Assembly: GCA_017940415.1 (NCBI GenBank)
Contig: JAGAYR010000026.1
Span: 62,001 to 126,000 of the forward strand
Direction of reading: 5' to 3'
Origin: Lachnospiraceae bacterium
GTDB taxonomy: Bacteria; Bacillota; Clostridia; Lachnospirales; Lachnospiraceae
DNA length: 64,000 bases
The position numbers and the translations under genes are program-made. Numbering within the stretch: position 1 is the stretch's first letter; each line of letters opens with the position of its first letter. This document shows, piece by piece, positions 45,841 through 55,084 of this stretch. The notes under the pieces were generated by a model that saw only the letters and a program-made list of their open reading frames with translations, ran no database searches and was not told where the DNA came from.

Positions 45841-46948
45841 ACAATTACTGGAAGAGCAGGAATCAAAGAAGATCATATTACATACAGGAGAGGTAGTCGA
45901 AGGCACAGTATTTGACGTTAAGCCCGAAGAGATTATTCTTGATCTCGGCTGCAAGTCAGATGGTATCTTAAGCAAGTATGAATATACCAACGATAACAGC
46001 GTCGATCTTACTCAGGCTGTTAAGCCCGGAGACAAACTTGAAGTAAAGGTTCTCAAGGTTGATGATCGCGAAGGACAGGTTATCGTATCCTATAAGAGAG
46101 TTCAGCAGGAGAAGGCTAACCAGCGCATCGAAGAAGCTTTCAACAATCAGGAAGTTCTTACCGCTAAGGTTACCGCTATCCTTAAGGGCGGAATCACCGT
46201 TGAGGTTGACGGAACCAGAATCTTTATCCCTGCAAGCCTTGTTTCAGACAGCTATGAAAAGGATCTCAGCAAGTATCTTGGACAGGAAATCGACTTCGTT
46301 GTCGTTGAGTACAATCCTCACAAGAGAAGATGCATCGGAGATCGCAAGCAGCTTCTTGCAGCTAAGAAGGAAGAGATGCAGAAGGCTCTCCTTGGCAAGA
46401 TCAAGGTTGGCGATATCGTAGACGGTGTCGTTAAGAACGTTACCGATTTCGGTGCATTCGTTGATCTCGGCGGAGCTGACGGACTTCTTCACATCTCAGA
46501 GATGAGCTGGGGAAGAGTTGAGAATCCCAAGAAGAACTTCCACATCGGAGATAACCTCAAGGTTCTTGTTAAGGACATCAACGGAACTAAGATCGCACTT
46601 TCACTTAAGTTCGATGATGAGAATCCCTGGAAGGATGCTAACGACAAATTCGCTATCGGAAAGATCGTAACCGGTAAGGTTGCTCGTATGACCGATTTCG
46701 GCGCATTCGTAGAGATTGAGAACGGTGTTGATGCACTTCTTCATGTTTCTCAGATTTCCAAGGATCGCGTAGAGAAGCCTTCAGACGTTCTTAAGGTTGG
46801 TGACGAAGTTACCGCTAAGATCGTTGATTTCAACGAAGCAGATCACAAGATCTCACTTTCAGTTAAGGCTCTTACCGCTCCCGATGCAGATGAGAACGAG
46901 GACGAGGTTCCTGTTGACATCGAAGCTGTTGCTAACGAAGAGCAGTAA
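45818..46948 (+). CDS. S1-domain RNA-binding protein (RpsA-like)
   Basis: A 376-residue protein with four S1 OB-fold repeats (about residues 15-90, 103-170, 190-260 and 275-345). The third and fourth have the typical VTDFGAFVDL and MTDFGAFVEI motifs; the second is divergent. It ends in an acidic tail. The ATG at 45818 lies eight bases after GAGGAGG, inside ispH. It resembles the short Firmicutes S1 homologue rather than the six-domain S1 of E. coli, so a role in translation is likely but not proven. Confidence 0.9.
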   Translation: MSEELTFEQLLEEQESKKIILHTGEVVEGTVFDVKPEEIILDLGCKSDGILSKYEYTNDNSVDLTQAVKPGDKLEVKVLKVDDREGQVIVSYKRVQQEKANQRIEEAFNNQEVLTAKVTAILKGGITVEVDGTRIFIPASLVSDSYEKDLSKYLGQEIDFVVVEYNPHKRRCIGDRKQLLAAKKEEMQKALLGKIKVGDIVDGVVKNVTDFGAFVDLGGADGLLHISEMSWGRVENPKKNFHIGDNLKVLVKDINGTKIALSLKFDDENPWKDANDKFAIGKIVTGKVARMTDFGAFVEIENGVDALLHVSQISKDRVEKPSDVLKVGDEVTAKIVDFNEADHKISLSVKALTAPDADENEDEVPVDIEAVANEEQ

Positions 46949-46987
46949 TTAAGTAAATTATTGGGTGTATTTCCAAATGGAGATAGT

Positions 46988-47025
46988 AAGAACGGGCAGA
47001 TGGGGAATCTGCCCGTTCTTTTGTT
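46988..47025 (+). terminator. terminator of the cmk-ispH-S1 unit
   Basis: AAGAACGGGCAGA and TCTGCCCGTTCTT pair around TGGGGAA, followed by TTGTT. Confidence 0.88.
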
Positions 47026-47045
47026 ATGGTCAGATTGGAAATGCT

Positions 47046-47075
47046 TTGACAAATTCTGAAAAAACACATTATCGT
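47046..47075 (+). promoter_or_regulatory. promoter of the CheR-like gene
   Basis: A perfect TTGACA (47046-47051), an 18-base spacer and TATCGT (47070-47075) precede the gene by about 85 bases. Confidence 0.45.
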
Positions 47076-47159
47076 GTCGCTCTTAAATATATTTCATGTT
47101 ATTATTAATTATACCATTATATGAAAGGGGAAGCTTTTGCTTCGAGGGTTTGCATAAGT

Positions 47160-47939
47160 ATGGCTGTCGATTACGAATATTTTAAAAAAGAAATTCTGAA
47201 GATGACTTCCATTGATCTGAATTCCTACAAAGAAAAGCAGATGAAGAGAAGAATAGACAATCTTATCATGAAGAATAAGATCACCGGATATGATAACTAT
47301 GTCGCTGCTCTTAAGTCTCAAAAACCTCTTTTCGACGAGTTTATTAACTACATTACCATTAATGTATCTGAGTTCTACCGTAACCCCGATCAGTGGGAAT
47401 ACATGGACAAAACCGTTATCCCCGCGCTGGTCAAGAAGTTCGGTAACAGACTGAAGATCTGGAGTGCTGCATGTTCCACCGGAGATGAGCCTTATTCGCT
47501 CGTTATGGCCCTTTCTAAGCATGTCCCTCTCTCTAATATCATGATCACCGCAACTGACCTTGATAAGACCGTTATAGCCAAGGCTAAGGTTGGTCTCTAT
47601 GATGCCAAATCCATTGCAAATGTTCCCGATGAGTTTAAGAAGAAATACTTCACTCAGGTTGGACCTTCCTACAAGATTTCCGATGAGATCAAGGCTCATG
47701 TTAAATTCAGTGAGCACAATCTTCTGAAGGACAGATATGATACCAATTACGATATGATCGTTTGCAGAAACGTTCTTATCTACTTCACCGATGAAGCTAA
47801 GGACCAGGTGTTCAGAAAGTTCTTTGATTCCATCAAGCCCGGCGGATTCCTTTTCATCGGATCCACTGAGCAGATCGTAAACTACAAGGATATGGGCTAT
47901 ACCAGAGAGAACTCTTTCTACTACGGAAAGCCTCAATAA
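47160..47939 (+). CDS. CheR-family protein-glutamate methyltransferase
   Basis: A 259-residue SAM-dependent methyltransferase with the CheR N-terminal helical domain (YEYFKKEILKMTSIDLNSYKEKQMKRR), ITINVSEFYRNPDQW, the SAM-site WSAACSTGDEPYSL and the MIVCRNVLIYF motif. CheR methylates chemoreceptor glutamates. I chose the ATG at 47160 because family members begin near Y-E-Y-F; an in-frame ATG at 47121 would add 13 residues. No other chemotaxis gene is present, so it may serve receptors encoded elsewhere. Confidence 0.9.
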   Translation: MAVDYEYFKKEILKMTSIDLNSYKEKQMKRRIDNLIMKNKITGYDNYVAALKSQKPLFDEFINYITINVSEFYRNPDQWEYMDKTVIPALVKKFGNRLKIWSAACSTGDEPYSLVMALSKHVPLSNIMITATDLDKTVIAKAKVGLYDAKSIANVPDEFKKKYFTQVGPSYKISDEIKAHVKFSEHNLLKDRYDTNYDMIVCRNVLIYFTDEAKDQVFRKFFDSIKPGGFLFIGSTEQIVNYKDMGYTRENSFYYGKPQ

Positions 47940-47952
47940 TTCATTTGAGTAA

Positions 47953-47986
47953 AAAAAGAATCGGCAGATATCTGCCGATTCTTTTT
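47953..47986. terminator. bidirectional terminator between convergent genes
   Basis: An almost perfect palindrome with arms AAAAAGAATCGGCAGA and TCTGCCGATTCTTTTT. A-tract and T-tract allow it to stop both the CheR gene and the secreted-protein gene on the other strand. Confidence 0.9.
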
Positions 47987-48006
47987 GTTTATGTTTAAAT
48001 GTTAAA

Positions 48007-48801
48007 TTACTGTACCACGCCTACGATAACGGTAGGGAAGTGCTCTGCCATATAGCAGGGACCGTACCAGGTAATATCGCTGCTGTAAGCTGCACGTGCT
48101 GCTTCAGGGGTTATGGTAGATCTGAAGACAATACCCATATAAGTGAAAGTGTCATAGCAGGTTACGCCTTCTGCTGTAGTCATGGCCTGAAGAACTCTGC
48201 CATTTAGTGCACCGGACTGTTCGAGTTCTACAACTTTTTCTTCATTAACACTTCCGTCAGCAGAGACTCCTTTAACTGCAAGTCCGATCTCGTTAATATC
48301 CTCGTTTATCTCTGCATACATCTGATCTTCAGCTGTTTTCGCTGTATCTTCCTTAGCAGGAGGAAGAAGCTCAAATGTATAATGTGCGCAAGCATAATCG
48401 ATTGCACTTAAAGCAGCATTTCCGGAATAGCTGTTTCCGAGATATGTAAAATCATAACTTGCGGTTACGTCATAGTTATCACCTAGGTTGGGACAGATTA
48501 TATATACAGCAAATACACTGGTGCCGTCCAGACAGTTACGGATCTGTCCTCCCCACGCTGTTACATAATCACAATCAAGATTATTATAGTTGAGTTCCAA
48601 ATCGGCTTGAAGAAGTCCTACTTGAGTGGTTTGCGTAATTGGAATTGAACCGTCATCATATTCGTCATATATAGGCATTGTGGAGAGCGTATCACTGCCT
48701 GATATTGCTGCATGTGATTCAAATGACGGAATAAGACACAAAGCACCTGAAAGAGCGATTGATGAAAATCCTGCTAATACTTTTGAGAACTTGCCAAACA
48801 T
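48007..48801 (-). CDS. secreted protein, paralogue 1 of a tandem pair
   Basis: A 264-residue exported protein with a clear signal peptide (residues 1-31, cleavage after ESHA) and an AGGAGG site. The mature part begins with a beta-rich region and ends in a conserved segment (AMTTAEGVTCYDTFTYMGIVFRSTITPEAA, then W.GPCYMAEHFPTVIVGVVQ) shared with the protein at 50175-51038. I do not recognise the family. The pair flanks the YprB-like exonuclease gene. Extracellular, with no anchor visible. Confidence 0.75.
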   Translation of the reverse strand: MFGKFSKVLAGFSSIALSGALCLIPSFESHAAISGSDTLSTMPIYDEYDDGSIPITQTTQVGLLQADLELNYNNLDCDYVTAWGGQIRNCLDGTSVFAVYIICPNLGDNYDVTASYDFTYLGNSYSGNAALSAIDYACAHYTFELLPPAKEDTAKTAEDQMYAEINEDINEIGLAVKGVSADGSVNEEKVVELEQSGALNGRVLQAMTTAEGVTCYDTFTYMGIVFRSTITPEAARAAYSSDITWYGPCYMAEHFPTVIVGVVQ

Positions 48802-48877
48802 TAGAAAATCCTCCTTTTATTAATTTATACAATGCATTATAAAATTTTTATTTGTTGTGTCAACCACCAATAAGTGA

Positions 48878-48903
48878 CAGAGGACGGTATAAACCGTCCT
48901 CTG
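48878..48903. repeat. GAGGACGGT hairpin before the exonuclease stop
   Basis: Perfect 11-base arms CAGAGGACGGT/ACCGTCCTCTG around ATAA. The core is a shortened relative of the GGGGACGGTTCT units at 50103 and 57605. It lies just downstream of the exonuclease gene on the minus strand and may terminate it. Confidence 0.8.
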
Positions 48904-48908
48904 ATCTA

Positions 48909-50018
48909 TCAGTATGTTGATGCGAGCATTGCAATGATATGTGCCGCATATTTGTTAAATGCGTTTCTGTCGCGTTTCAGATCGTCCGTAAGTTCAAAGA
49001 ACTGATCTGTGCTGTGATATTCCCTTCTGAAGAGGGGCTCGAAAAGAGTGTCCCACTGAGGGAGGTAACTTGAAGTCTTTCTTGTATAGCATGTAGCTGC
49101 CGTTGCCTGAGTCCTGTGATCCTTGTCTACGAATGAAGCAACGGATTTATGGAGGGCTGTATCCTCTTCGGGAAGATAGTAGTAATCCTGATATCCCGCA
49201 TAGAAGTATTTCATCTCTTCGTTGTAGAGAGGAACCTTTATCTGAGCTTCGTCACCGTCTGCCTTGATGTAGCATCCGTGGGCAAATGAGGCGATGGCTC
49301 TGGGAAGAGGAGATTCCAGCTTTACGCTCATAATGATCTCACTCTGAGTCTGCCCATTGTAATCGGTATAGGTATCCGCATGAACCTTGCTTACTCTGAG
49401 TTTTCCCGAAGTCATGTCACAATATGCAAGCATGGGAAGGATTCTGATCATTCCCTTTAAATCATCCTCGTTGTGGAGGAGAAGAGAATTACATGCAAAG
49501 TCTGAAGGGTTATTTACATAGTCGTGAAATATTCCGATAAGATCTCCTCCGGAAAAGACATCGGCTCTGTCTATTCCCAAGAATTTCTCGATGGATTTCT
49601 GCTTAAGAGAAGTAAGACCCAGGAGATGCTTTAAAGGGCTGATCCTCTTATAAAGGTCGATTCCTTTGAAAGAATCGATGGAAAGATCAAGTTCAAGTGC
49701 AGTAATCTTCTGGGTGAGATAGGGGAGATCGAACTGATTTCCGTTGAAGTGAATGAAGGTGTCATATCCGCCTTCTACTGCAAAATCAAAGAAGGCTTCA
49801 ATGATGTCTTTTTCTTCTTCGTATTTCTCGGCAAACCACTGCTTGGTACACCATTTATTATCAGATCTGTATGCACATCCTATCAGATACAGGTAGGAAG
49901 TTCTTGCTGTAAATCCGGTAGTTTCTATGTCGATAAAAAGCAGGGAATCGGGATCGGTGAGTTTTCCGATATCATAAGATGAACTGAATTCTTCAAGAGT
50001 CTGGGTAGTTTCTTTCAT
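48909..50018 (-). CDS. YprB-like DEDD-family 3'-5' exonuclease
   Basis: A 369-residue protein with an RNase-H-fold exonuclease domain (YprB/ribonuclease H-like). The acidic motifs are visible as FIDIETTG (Exo I, near residue 30), HFNGNQFDLPYL (Exo II, near 115) and HNEDDLKGM (Exo III, near 185). The last 170 residues have no motif I recognise. Whether it degrades DNA or RNA is not established. It stands alone between two secreted-protein genes. Confidence 0.85.
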   Translation of the reverse strand: MKETTQTLEEFSSSYDIGKLTDPDSLLFIDIETTGFTARTSYLYLIGCAYRSDNKWCTKQWFAEKYEEEKDIIEAFFDFAVEGGYDTFIHFNGNQFDLPYLTQKITALELDLSIDSFKGIDLYKRISPLKHLLGLTSLKQKSIEKFLGIDRADVFSGGDLIGIFHDYVNNPSDFACNSLLLHNEDDLKGMIRILPMLAYCDMTSGKLRVSKVHADTYTDYNGQTQSEIIMSVKLESPLPRAIASFAHGCYIKADGDEAQIKVPLYNEEMKYFYAGYQDYYYLPEEDTALHKSVASFVDKDHRTQATAATCYTRKTSSYLPQWDTLFEPLFRREYHSTDQFFELTDDLKRDRNAFNKYAAHIIAMLASTY

Positions 50019-50102
50019 GATAGCCTCTTATGGGAAAAGTGTGAATGAACTAAGTAAAACTATACCAAAATACCGTGTTTTTTTCAATTAAAGACTCAAA
50101 GA

Positions 50103-50149
50103 GGACGGTTCTTTTTGGGCATTGAATCGTTGCCCGAAATGAACCGTCC
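50103..50149. repeat. GGACGGTTC inverted repeat
   Basis: Arms GGACGGTTCTTTTTGGGCA and TGCCCGAAATGAACCGTCC match at 16 of 19 positions around a short loop. It lies between the second secreted-protein gene and the exonuclease gene. Confidence 0.75.
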
Positions 50150-50174
50150 CCATATGATTATTTAAATTATTTAA

Positions 50175-51038
50175 TTACTTTACAACATCCACAGGAATGG
50201 TAGGGCAGTGTTTAGCGATGTAGCAGCATCCGTACCAATCCTCACCCTCGATGAGGATCTGTGAAGCCATCTCAGAAGTGATGGCTGAGGTGAATACATA
50301 TCCTTCATACTCGAAAGTATAGAAAAGAGTTACTCCCTGAGCATTTGCAAGAGCATTGATTATCCGATAATTGATAGCACCGTTGCAGTTGTAGAAGACA
50401 ACCTTCTGGGGATTTTCACTTCCGTCATGGTTGATTCCCTGAGCGGCTTTGATGATATCATCAGCAGTGGTATTTATGCTGTTATAAAATTCTCTAATTA
50501 TTATATCATCTTCATCCGATATGTAGGGTGAGCTTGCTCTGTTTGAAAAAAGAACATCAAAGTATCCTGCGGAAGAGAAAGATGTATCGTCACCCGATGA
50601 GGTTCCGGAAATATAAACTGTATTTCCGTTGATTGAAAATGAATTTAGGAATCCGCAATCGCCATAAACATATTCATCGTAAAAGTCATAATAATAACGC
50701 TCGAATGATAACTCGGGAAGATTACAAGGGGTTAGAAAATGTAATTCAAAAGATTGGCTTGCGTTACAGGTATTTAGCCAAACATTAAGTGAAGTACAAT
50801 CTCCGTAATTATCAAATGTCAGGTCATAGTAAAGCTCTTGCAAGTCACTTGAAACAGAATAATCTGTAATGACACCTGTATCAATTGTTCGACTGCCGTT
50901 TCCGTCATTCTCGTTAATATAATACATAGTATTTGAAACAGTTCCAGCATTTACTGCTTTTGCGGGTATAAAGCTGAGAACTCCTGCTACGGCAATAGCT
51001 GAAAAGCCGGTAAGAATTTTGAGAAATTTATTATTCAT
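50175..51038 (-). CDS. secreted protein, paralogue 2 of a tandem pair
   Basis: A 287-residue exported protein with a signal peptide (residues 1-32, cleavage near VNAG) and an AGGAGGGG site. The signal peptide and C-terminal segment (NALANAQGVTLFYTFEYEGYVFTSAITSEMA, then DWYGCCYIAKHCPTIPVDVVK) align with the protein at 48007-48801. The middle is rich in Asp, Ser and Tyr. Function is unknown. The pair likely arose by duplication and diverged. Confidence 0.75.
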   Translation of the reverse strand: MNNKFLKILTGFSAIAVAGVLSFIPAKAVNAGTVSNTMYYINENDGNGSRTIDTGVITDYSVSSDLQELYYDLTFDNYGDCTSLNVWLNTCNASQSFELHFLTPCNLPELSFERYYYDFYDEYVYGDCGFLNSFSINGNTVYISGTSSGDDTSFSSAGYFDVLFSNRASSPYISDEDDIIIREFYNSINTTADDIIKAAQGINHDGSENPQKVVFYNCNGAINYRIINALANAQGVTLFYTFEYEGYVFTSAITSEMASQILIEGEDWYGCCYIAKHCPTIPVDVVK

Positions 51039-51198
51039 TTTCCCCTCCTAAAATATAAATTATCAATAAAATATTAATATATTTTTTATAAAATCTCAAG
51101 TTTAAAAATCTGTCAATTAAGCCATGGAAGTATGGAAAATTCAACACTTTTAGAGTATATTATTTATGTGTGTAAAAATACCTTAACAGGTGGTTGAA

Positions 51199-52515
51199 AT
51201 GGCTAAATTTACTTTCAAGGGCGGAATTCACCCTTATGACGGCAAGGACCTCTCCAAGGACAAACCGATAATCGATGCGGTGCCCGGCGACGAGATGGTA
51301 TTTCCTTTAAGCCAGCATATAGGAGCTCCCGCCAAACCCCTTGTAAAAAAGGGTGATCTTATCTTAAGGGGCCAGATGATCGCTGAAGCAGGCGGTTTTG
51401 TTTCTGCTCCCGTCTATTCATCCGTTTCTGGAATAGTCAAAAACATTGAAAAAAGAAGAGTTGCCACAGGCGATATGGTAGAGAGCATCATTATCGAAAA
51501 TGATGGTCTCTTTAATGAAGTCGAATATGATACCGTGGACGACTGGACCAAGCTTTCCCGCGATGAGATCATCGCCAAGGTGGCTAAGGCCGGAATCGTC
51601 GGCATGGGCGGAGCGGGCTTCCCTACAAGTGTAAAGCTCTCACCCAAAGAGCCCGACAAGATCGACTACATTATCGCTAACTGTGCTGAGTGTGAGCCTT
51701 ATCTTACTTCCGATTATCGAAGAATCATCGAAGAGGGAGAGAAGGTTGTAGAGGGACTTCGCATTATGCTCTCTCTTTTTCCGGATGCGCACGGAATTAT
51801 CGGCGTAGAGGACAATAAGCCTGAGTGCATCGGACACCTCACCAAACTTACCAAGAAAGACACCATAATCAGTGTCAAGGAATTAAAGACCAAATATCCT
51901 CAGGGTGCTGAGCGTCAGCTGATTTTTGCAACCACCGGAAGAAAGGTCAATTCCAAGATGCTTCCTGCAGATGTGGGCTGCATAGTAAATAACGTTGATA
52001 CTATCTGCGCTATCTACAATGCGGTGGTTCTCGGAAAGCCACTCATGGAAAGAATAGTAACCATAAGCGGTGATGCGGTCAGAACACCCGGTAATATGAG
52101 AGTCCCCTGCGGAATGTCATATACAGAGCTTATAGATCAGAAGGGTGGATTTAAAGTAAAACCCGCAAAGCTGATCTGCGGCGGTCCCATGATGGGATTT
52201 GCACTCTTTACCACGGATGTTCCCGTTACCAAGACTTCAACCGCGCTTCTTGCTTTTACGGAAGATCAGGTTGCGGAAAGCGAGACTACTCCATGTATTA
52301 ACTGCTCAAGATGCGTTGAGGCATGTCCCGCAGGACTTATGCCCGGCAGGCTCTCCGATATGGTAGAAGCTCACGATAACGAGAGATTTGTTGCAAACGG
52401 CGGTATGGAATGCTGCGAGTGCGGATGCTGCTCATATGCATGCCCCGCAAAACAGCCTCTTACCCAGAACATCAAAACCATGCGTAAGATGGAGCTCGCT
52501 AAGCGTAAAAAATAA
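51199..52515 (+). CDS. rnfC: Rnf complex subunit C
   Basis: A 438-residue RnfC, the NADH-binding subunit on the cytoplasmic side. The start is fixed by AGGTGG seven bases before the ATG at 51199. The N-terminal GGIHP, the nucleotide-binding GGAGFPTSVK and the two 4Fe-4S motifs CINCSRCVEACP and CCECGCCSYACP are all present. Rnf oxidises reduced ferredoxin with NAD+ and pumps Na+ or H+. It is the first of six genes, in order C, D, G, E, A, B. Confidence 0.97.
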   Translation: MAKFTFKGGIHPYDGKDLSKDKPIIDAVPGDEMVFPLSQHIGAPAKPLVKKGDLILRGQMIAEAGGFVSAPVYSSVSGIVKNIEKRRVATGDMVESIIIENDGLFNEVEYDTVDDWTKLSRDEIIAKVAKAGIVGMGGAGFPTSVKLSPKEPDKIDYIIANCAECEPYLTSDYRRIIEEGEKVVEGLRIMLSLFPDAHGIIGVEDNKPECIGHLTKLTKKDTIISVKELKTKYPQGAERQLIFATTGRKVNSKMLPADVGCIVNNVDTICAIYNAVVLGKPLMERIVTISGDAVRTPGNMRVPCGMSYTELIDQKGGFKVKPAKLICGGPMMGFALFTTDVPVTKTSTALLAFTEDQVAESETTPCINCSRCVEACPAGLMPGRLSDMVEAHDNERFVANGGMECCECGCCSYACPAKQPLTQNIKTMRKMELAKRKK

Positions 52516-52536
52516 ATTCCAAAGAAGGATACATAT

Positions 52537-53484
52537 ATGAGTCTTCCTAAGGTATCATCCAATCCACATATAAGGAGCGCGGCTACAACACAGCTGATCA
52601 TGCTGACTGTTATCCTGGCGCTCATGCCCGCTTTCGGATACGGCATATATAACTTCGGTATCAGAGCTTTGTTTGTCTGTATCGTATGTGTCGCATCCAC
52701 CGTTTTATCGGAAGTGGTATTTGCACTTATCACGAAAAAGAAGATCAGGGTCGATGACCTTTCCGCGGTTGTTACCGGACTTCTTCTTGCACTTAACCTT
52801 CCGGTTTCAATTCCTTTATGGCAGGCAGCTCTCGGTTCTGTTTTTGCAATAATTGTAGTTAAGGAGCTCTTCGGAGGCCTCGGCAAAAACTTCATGAACC
52901 CCGCGCTGGGCGCAAGATGTTTCCTGCTTATATCTTTTCCGGTTGCAATGACCAATTTCGACACAGACTGCTACACCGGTGCAACACCTCTTGCACTTCT
53001 TAAAGCAGGTGAAGCTGTCAATGTTAAAAACATGATCTTAGGTTCCATCCCCGGAACTATCGGTGAGACCAGCATGATAGCAATCCTCATCGGTGCTGTG
53101 ATCATGCTTCTTTGCGGAGTTATCGATCTTAAGATCCCCGCCAGCTACATTCTTACTTTTCTCGTATTTATGATTCTTTTCGGAGGTCATGGTTTTGATC
53201 CTGCATTCCTTGCAGCACATCTCGCAGGCGGCGGACTTATGCTCGGTGCTTTCTTCATGGCAACCGACTATGTCACCAGACCTACATCAGCAAAGGGACA
53301 GATCATCTTCGGTATTTTCCTCGGAATCCTTACCGGACTATTCAGAGTCTTCGGACCTTCCGCCGAAGGTGTTTCCTATGCGATCATTTTCGGAAACTGC
53401 TTAGTTCCTCTTATCGATAAGTTCACGGTTCCCGTTCCTTTTGGAATCAATCCTTCCGAATTCAGGAAAGGAGGTAAGAACTGA
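52537..53484 (+). CDS. rnfD: Rnf complex subunit D
   Basis: A 315-residue membrane protein with about nine helices. The covalent FMN threonine is in YTGATPLALL near residue 150. ALNLPVSIPLWQAALGSVFAI and GRNFMNPALGAR-like FMNPALGARCFLL are family motifs. It forms the membrane core with RnfE, A and G. Its stop overlaps the rnfG start by one base. Confidence 0.96.
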   Translation: MSLPKVSSNPHIRSAATTQLIMLTVILALMPAFGYGIYNFGIRALFVCIVCVASTVLSEVVFALITKKKIRVDDLSAVVTGLLLALNLPVSIPLWQAALGSVFAIIVVKELFGGLGKNFMNPALGARCFLLISFPVAMTNFDTDCYTGATPLALLKAGEAVNVKNMILGSIPGTIGETSMIAILIGAVIMLLCGVIDLKIPASYILTFLVFMILFGGHGFDPAFLAAHLAGGGLMLGAFFMATDYVTRPTSAKGQIIFGIFLGILTGLFRVFGPSAEGVSYAIIFGNCLVPLIDKFTVPVPFGINPSEFRKGGKN

Positions 53485-54116
53485 TGAATAAAGATTATGT
53501 TGCAGCAGCCAAGGATGCGCTTGTTCTTATAATCATCACTCTTATTGCGGGCCTTTGCCTGGGCGGCGTTTATGAGCTTACCAAGGAGCCCATTGCTCAT
53601 CAGAAGGAAGTTGCCGTTACCGAAAGTTGTAAAGCTGTTTTTCCCGATGAGGAAGGCTTTACTCCCGTAACGAATTTTGTTCTTTCCGAGACAACCGTTT
53701 CCGAAGGTCTTGCACTTCAGTTAAAACAAAACGGAGTAACAGTCGGAAATATCTATACGGCAATGGCAGCTGACGGAACCGTTGCAGGTTATGCAATTGA
53801 AATGACATCTGCTGAAGGCTATGGCGGAGATATACGTATCATGTGCGGTATTACTTCTGAAGGAGTTCTCAGGGGCATCTCAATCCTGGAGATCGGTGAG
53901 ACCGCAGGACTCGGAATGAGAGCGGAGAGTGTAATCGTTCCTCAGATCCATAACCTTGATGTATCAGAAATTACATTTACAAAAACAGGAAAGACTTCCC
54001 CTGATGAGATCGATGCCATCAGCGGAGCCACCATTACAACAAGAGCATTTGTAAACATGATCAACGGAGCTCTTGAAGTTTGTAATGAGATTAATCCTGT
54101 AAAGGGGGACGCTTAA
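53484..54116 (+). CDS. rnfG: Rnf complex subunit G
   Basis: A 210-residue protein with one N-terminal membrane helix (residues 10-32) and an extracytoplasmic FMN-binding domain. The covalent FMN site is SGATITT near residue 188. The length is usual. It is translated by coupling with rnfD and directly touches rnfE. Confidence 0.95.
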   Translation: MNKDYVAAAKDALVLIIITLIAGLCLGGVYELTKEPIAHQKEVAVTESCKAVFPDEEGFTPVTNFVLSETTVSEGLALQLKQNGVTVGNIYTAMAADGTVAGYAIEMTSAEGYGGDIRIMCGITSEGVLRGISILEIGETAGLGMRAESVIVPQIHNLDVSEITFTKTGKTSPDEIDAISGATITTRAFVNMINGALEVCNEINPVKGDA

Positions 54117-55082
54117 ATGAAACAGATTAGTGAGCGCCTTTATAACGGAATAATTAAAGAAAATCCCACCTTTGTCCTGACACTTGGAATGTGTCCCACT
54201 CTTGCGGTTACCACATCCGCAATGAACGGACTTGGAATGGGACTTACCACATGCGCAGTTCTTGCTTTGAGTAATCTTTTCATCTCGCTTCTCAGAAAAG
54301 TAATACCCGATAAAGTAAGAATCCCCGCATTCATAGTTATCGTAGCTTCATTTGTTACGATGGTTCAGCTGCTTTTGGAAGCATATCTTCCCGCATTGAA
54401 TCAGTCACTCGGAATATACATTCCTCTTATAGTTGTTAACTGTATAATCCTTGGACGTGCGGAAAGCTATGCATATCATAATCCTCCTATTCCTTCACTT
54501 TTTGACGGACTCGGAATGGGACTGGGATTTACCGGTGCACTTACCATCTTAGGTATTTTCAGAGAGTTCATCGGAAGCGGAACATTCTTCGGAAACAGAG
54601 TATTCCCCGAAGAGTATGGCGTAACGATCTTCGTTCTTGCACCCGGAGCGTTCTTCGTACTTGCTGCACTTGTTGCGGTTCAGAATTACATCAAGGCCAA
54701 GATGGAAGCTAAGGGTAAAGATACTTCCAAGATCGGTTCCGGATGCGGAATGAACTGCATGGGATGTCCCGAAGCTAAGGGATGCTCCAAGGCAGAGAAA
54801 AAGGCTGAGCCTGAAGAAAAGGCAGAAGAGAAGCCTGAGATAATAACTGAAGCTGAATCAAAAGCTAAGGCTGAAGAGAAAGCTGAAGTAAAAGCAGAAA
54901 ATAAGAAATCGGAAGAGCCTAAACCTGAAGTGAATGAAGAAGCCAAGGCAGAGCCTGTAGAAGAAGCTAAGGATGAATCCGAAGCGGAATCTAAGGAAGA
55001 TACCAAGGAAGAAAAGAAACCTTCCTCATCAAACAGTCAGTCAATCAACAAGAAGAAAAATAAAGGCAAAAGGAGGAAATGA
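54117..55082 (+). CDS. rnfE: Rnf complex subunit E with long charged C-terminal extension
   Basis: A 321-residue protein. Residues 1-200 are the RnfE membrane core (NPTFVLTLGMCPTLAV, FDGLGMGLGFT). A Cys cluster follows at about 206-223 (CGMNCMGCPEAKGC), then about 95 residues of Lys/Glu/Ala/Pro repeats ending KKKNKGKRRK. RnfE is normally near 200 residues. The tail is probably disordered and cytoplasmic; the four Cys could bind a metal or cluster. The gene's end contains the rnfA ribosome-binding site. Confidence 0.92.
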   Translation: MKQISERLYNGIIKENPTFVLTLGMCPTLAVTTSAMNGLGMGLTTCAVLALSNLFISLLRKVIPDKVRIPAFIVIVASFVTMVQLLLEAYLPALNQSLGIYIPLIVVNCIILGRAESYAYHNPPIPSLFDGLGMGLGFTGALTILGIFREFIGSGTFFGNRVFPEEYGVTIFVLAPGAFFVLAALVAVQNYIKAKMEAKGKDTSKIGSGCGMNCMGCPEAKGCSKAEKKAEPEEKAEEKPEIITEAESKAKAEEKAEVKAENKKSEEPKPEVNEEAKAEPVEEAKDESEAESKEDTKEEKKPSSSNSQSINKKKNKGKRRK

Positions 55083-55084
55083 AT

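Noticed and set aside
51140..51163. AT-rich region before rnfC as promoter
   Set aside because: TATATT and TATTAT occur, but no -35 box stands at a proper distance.
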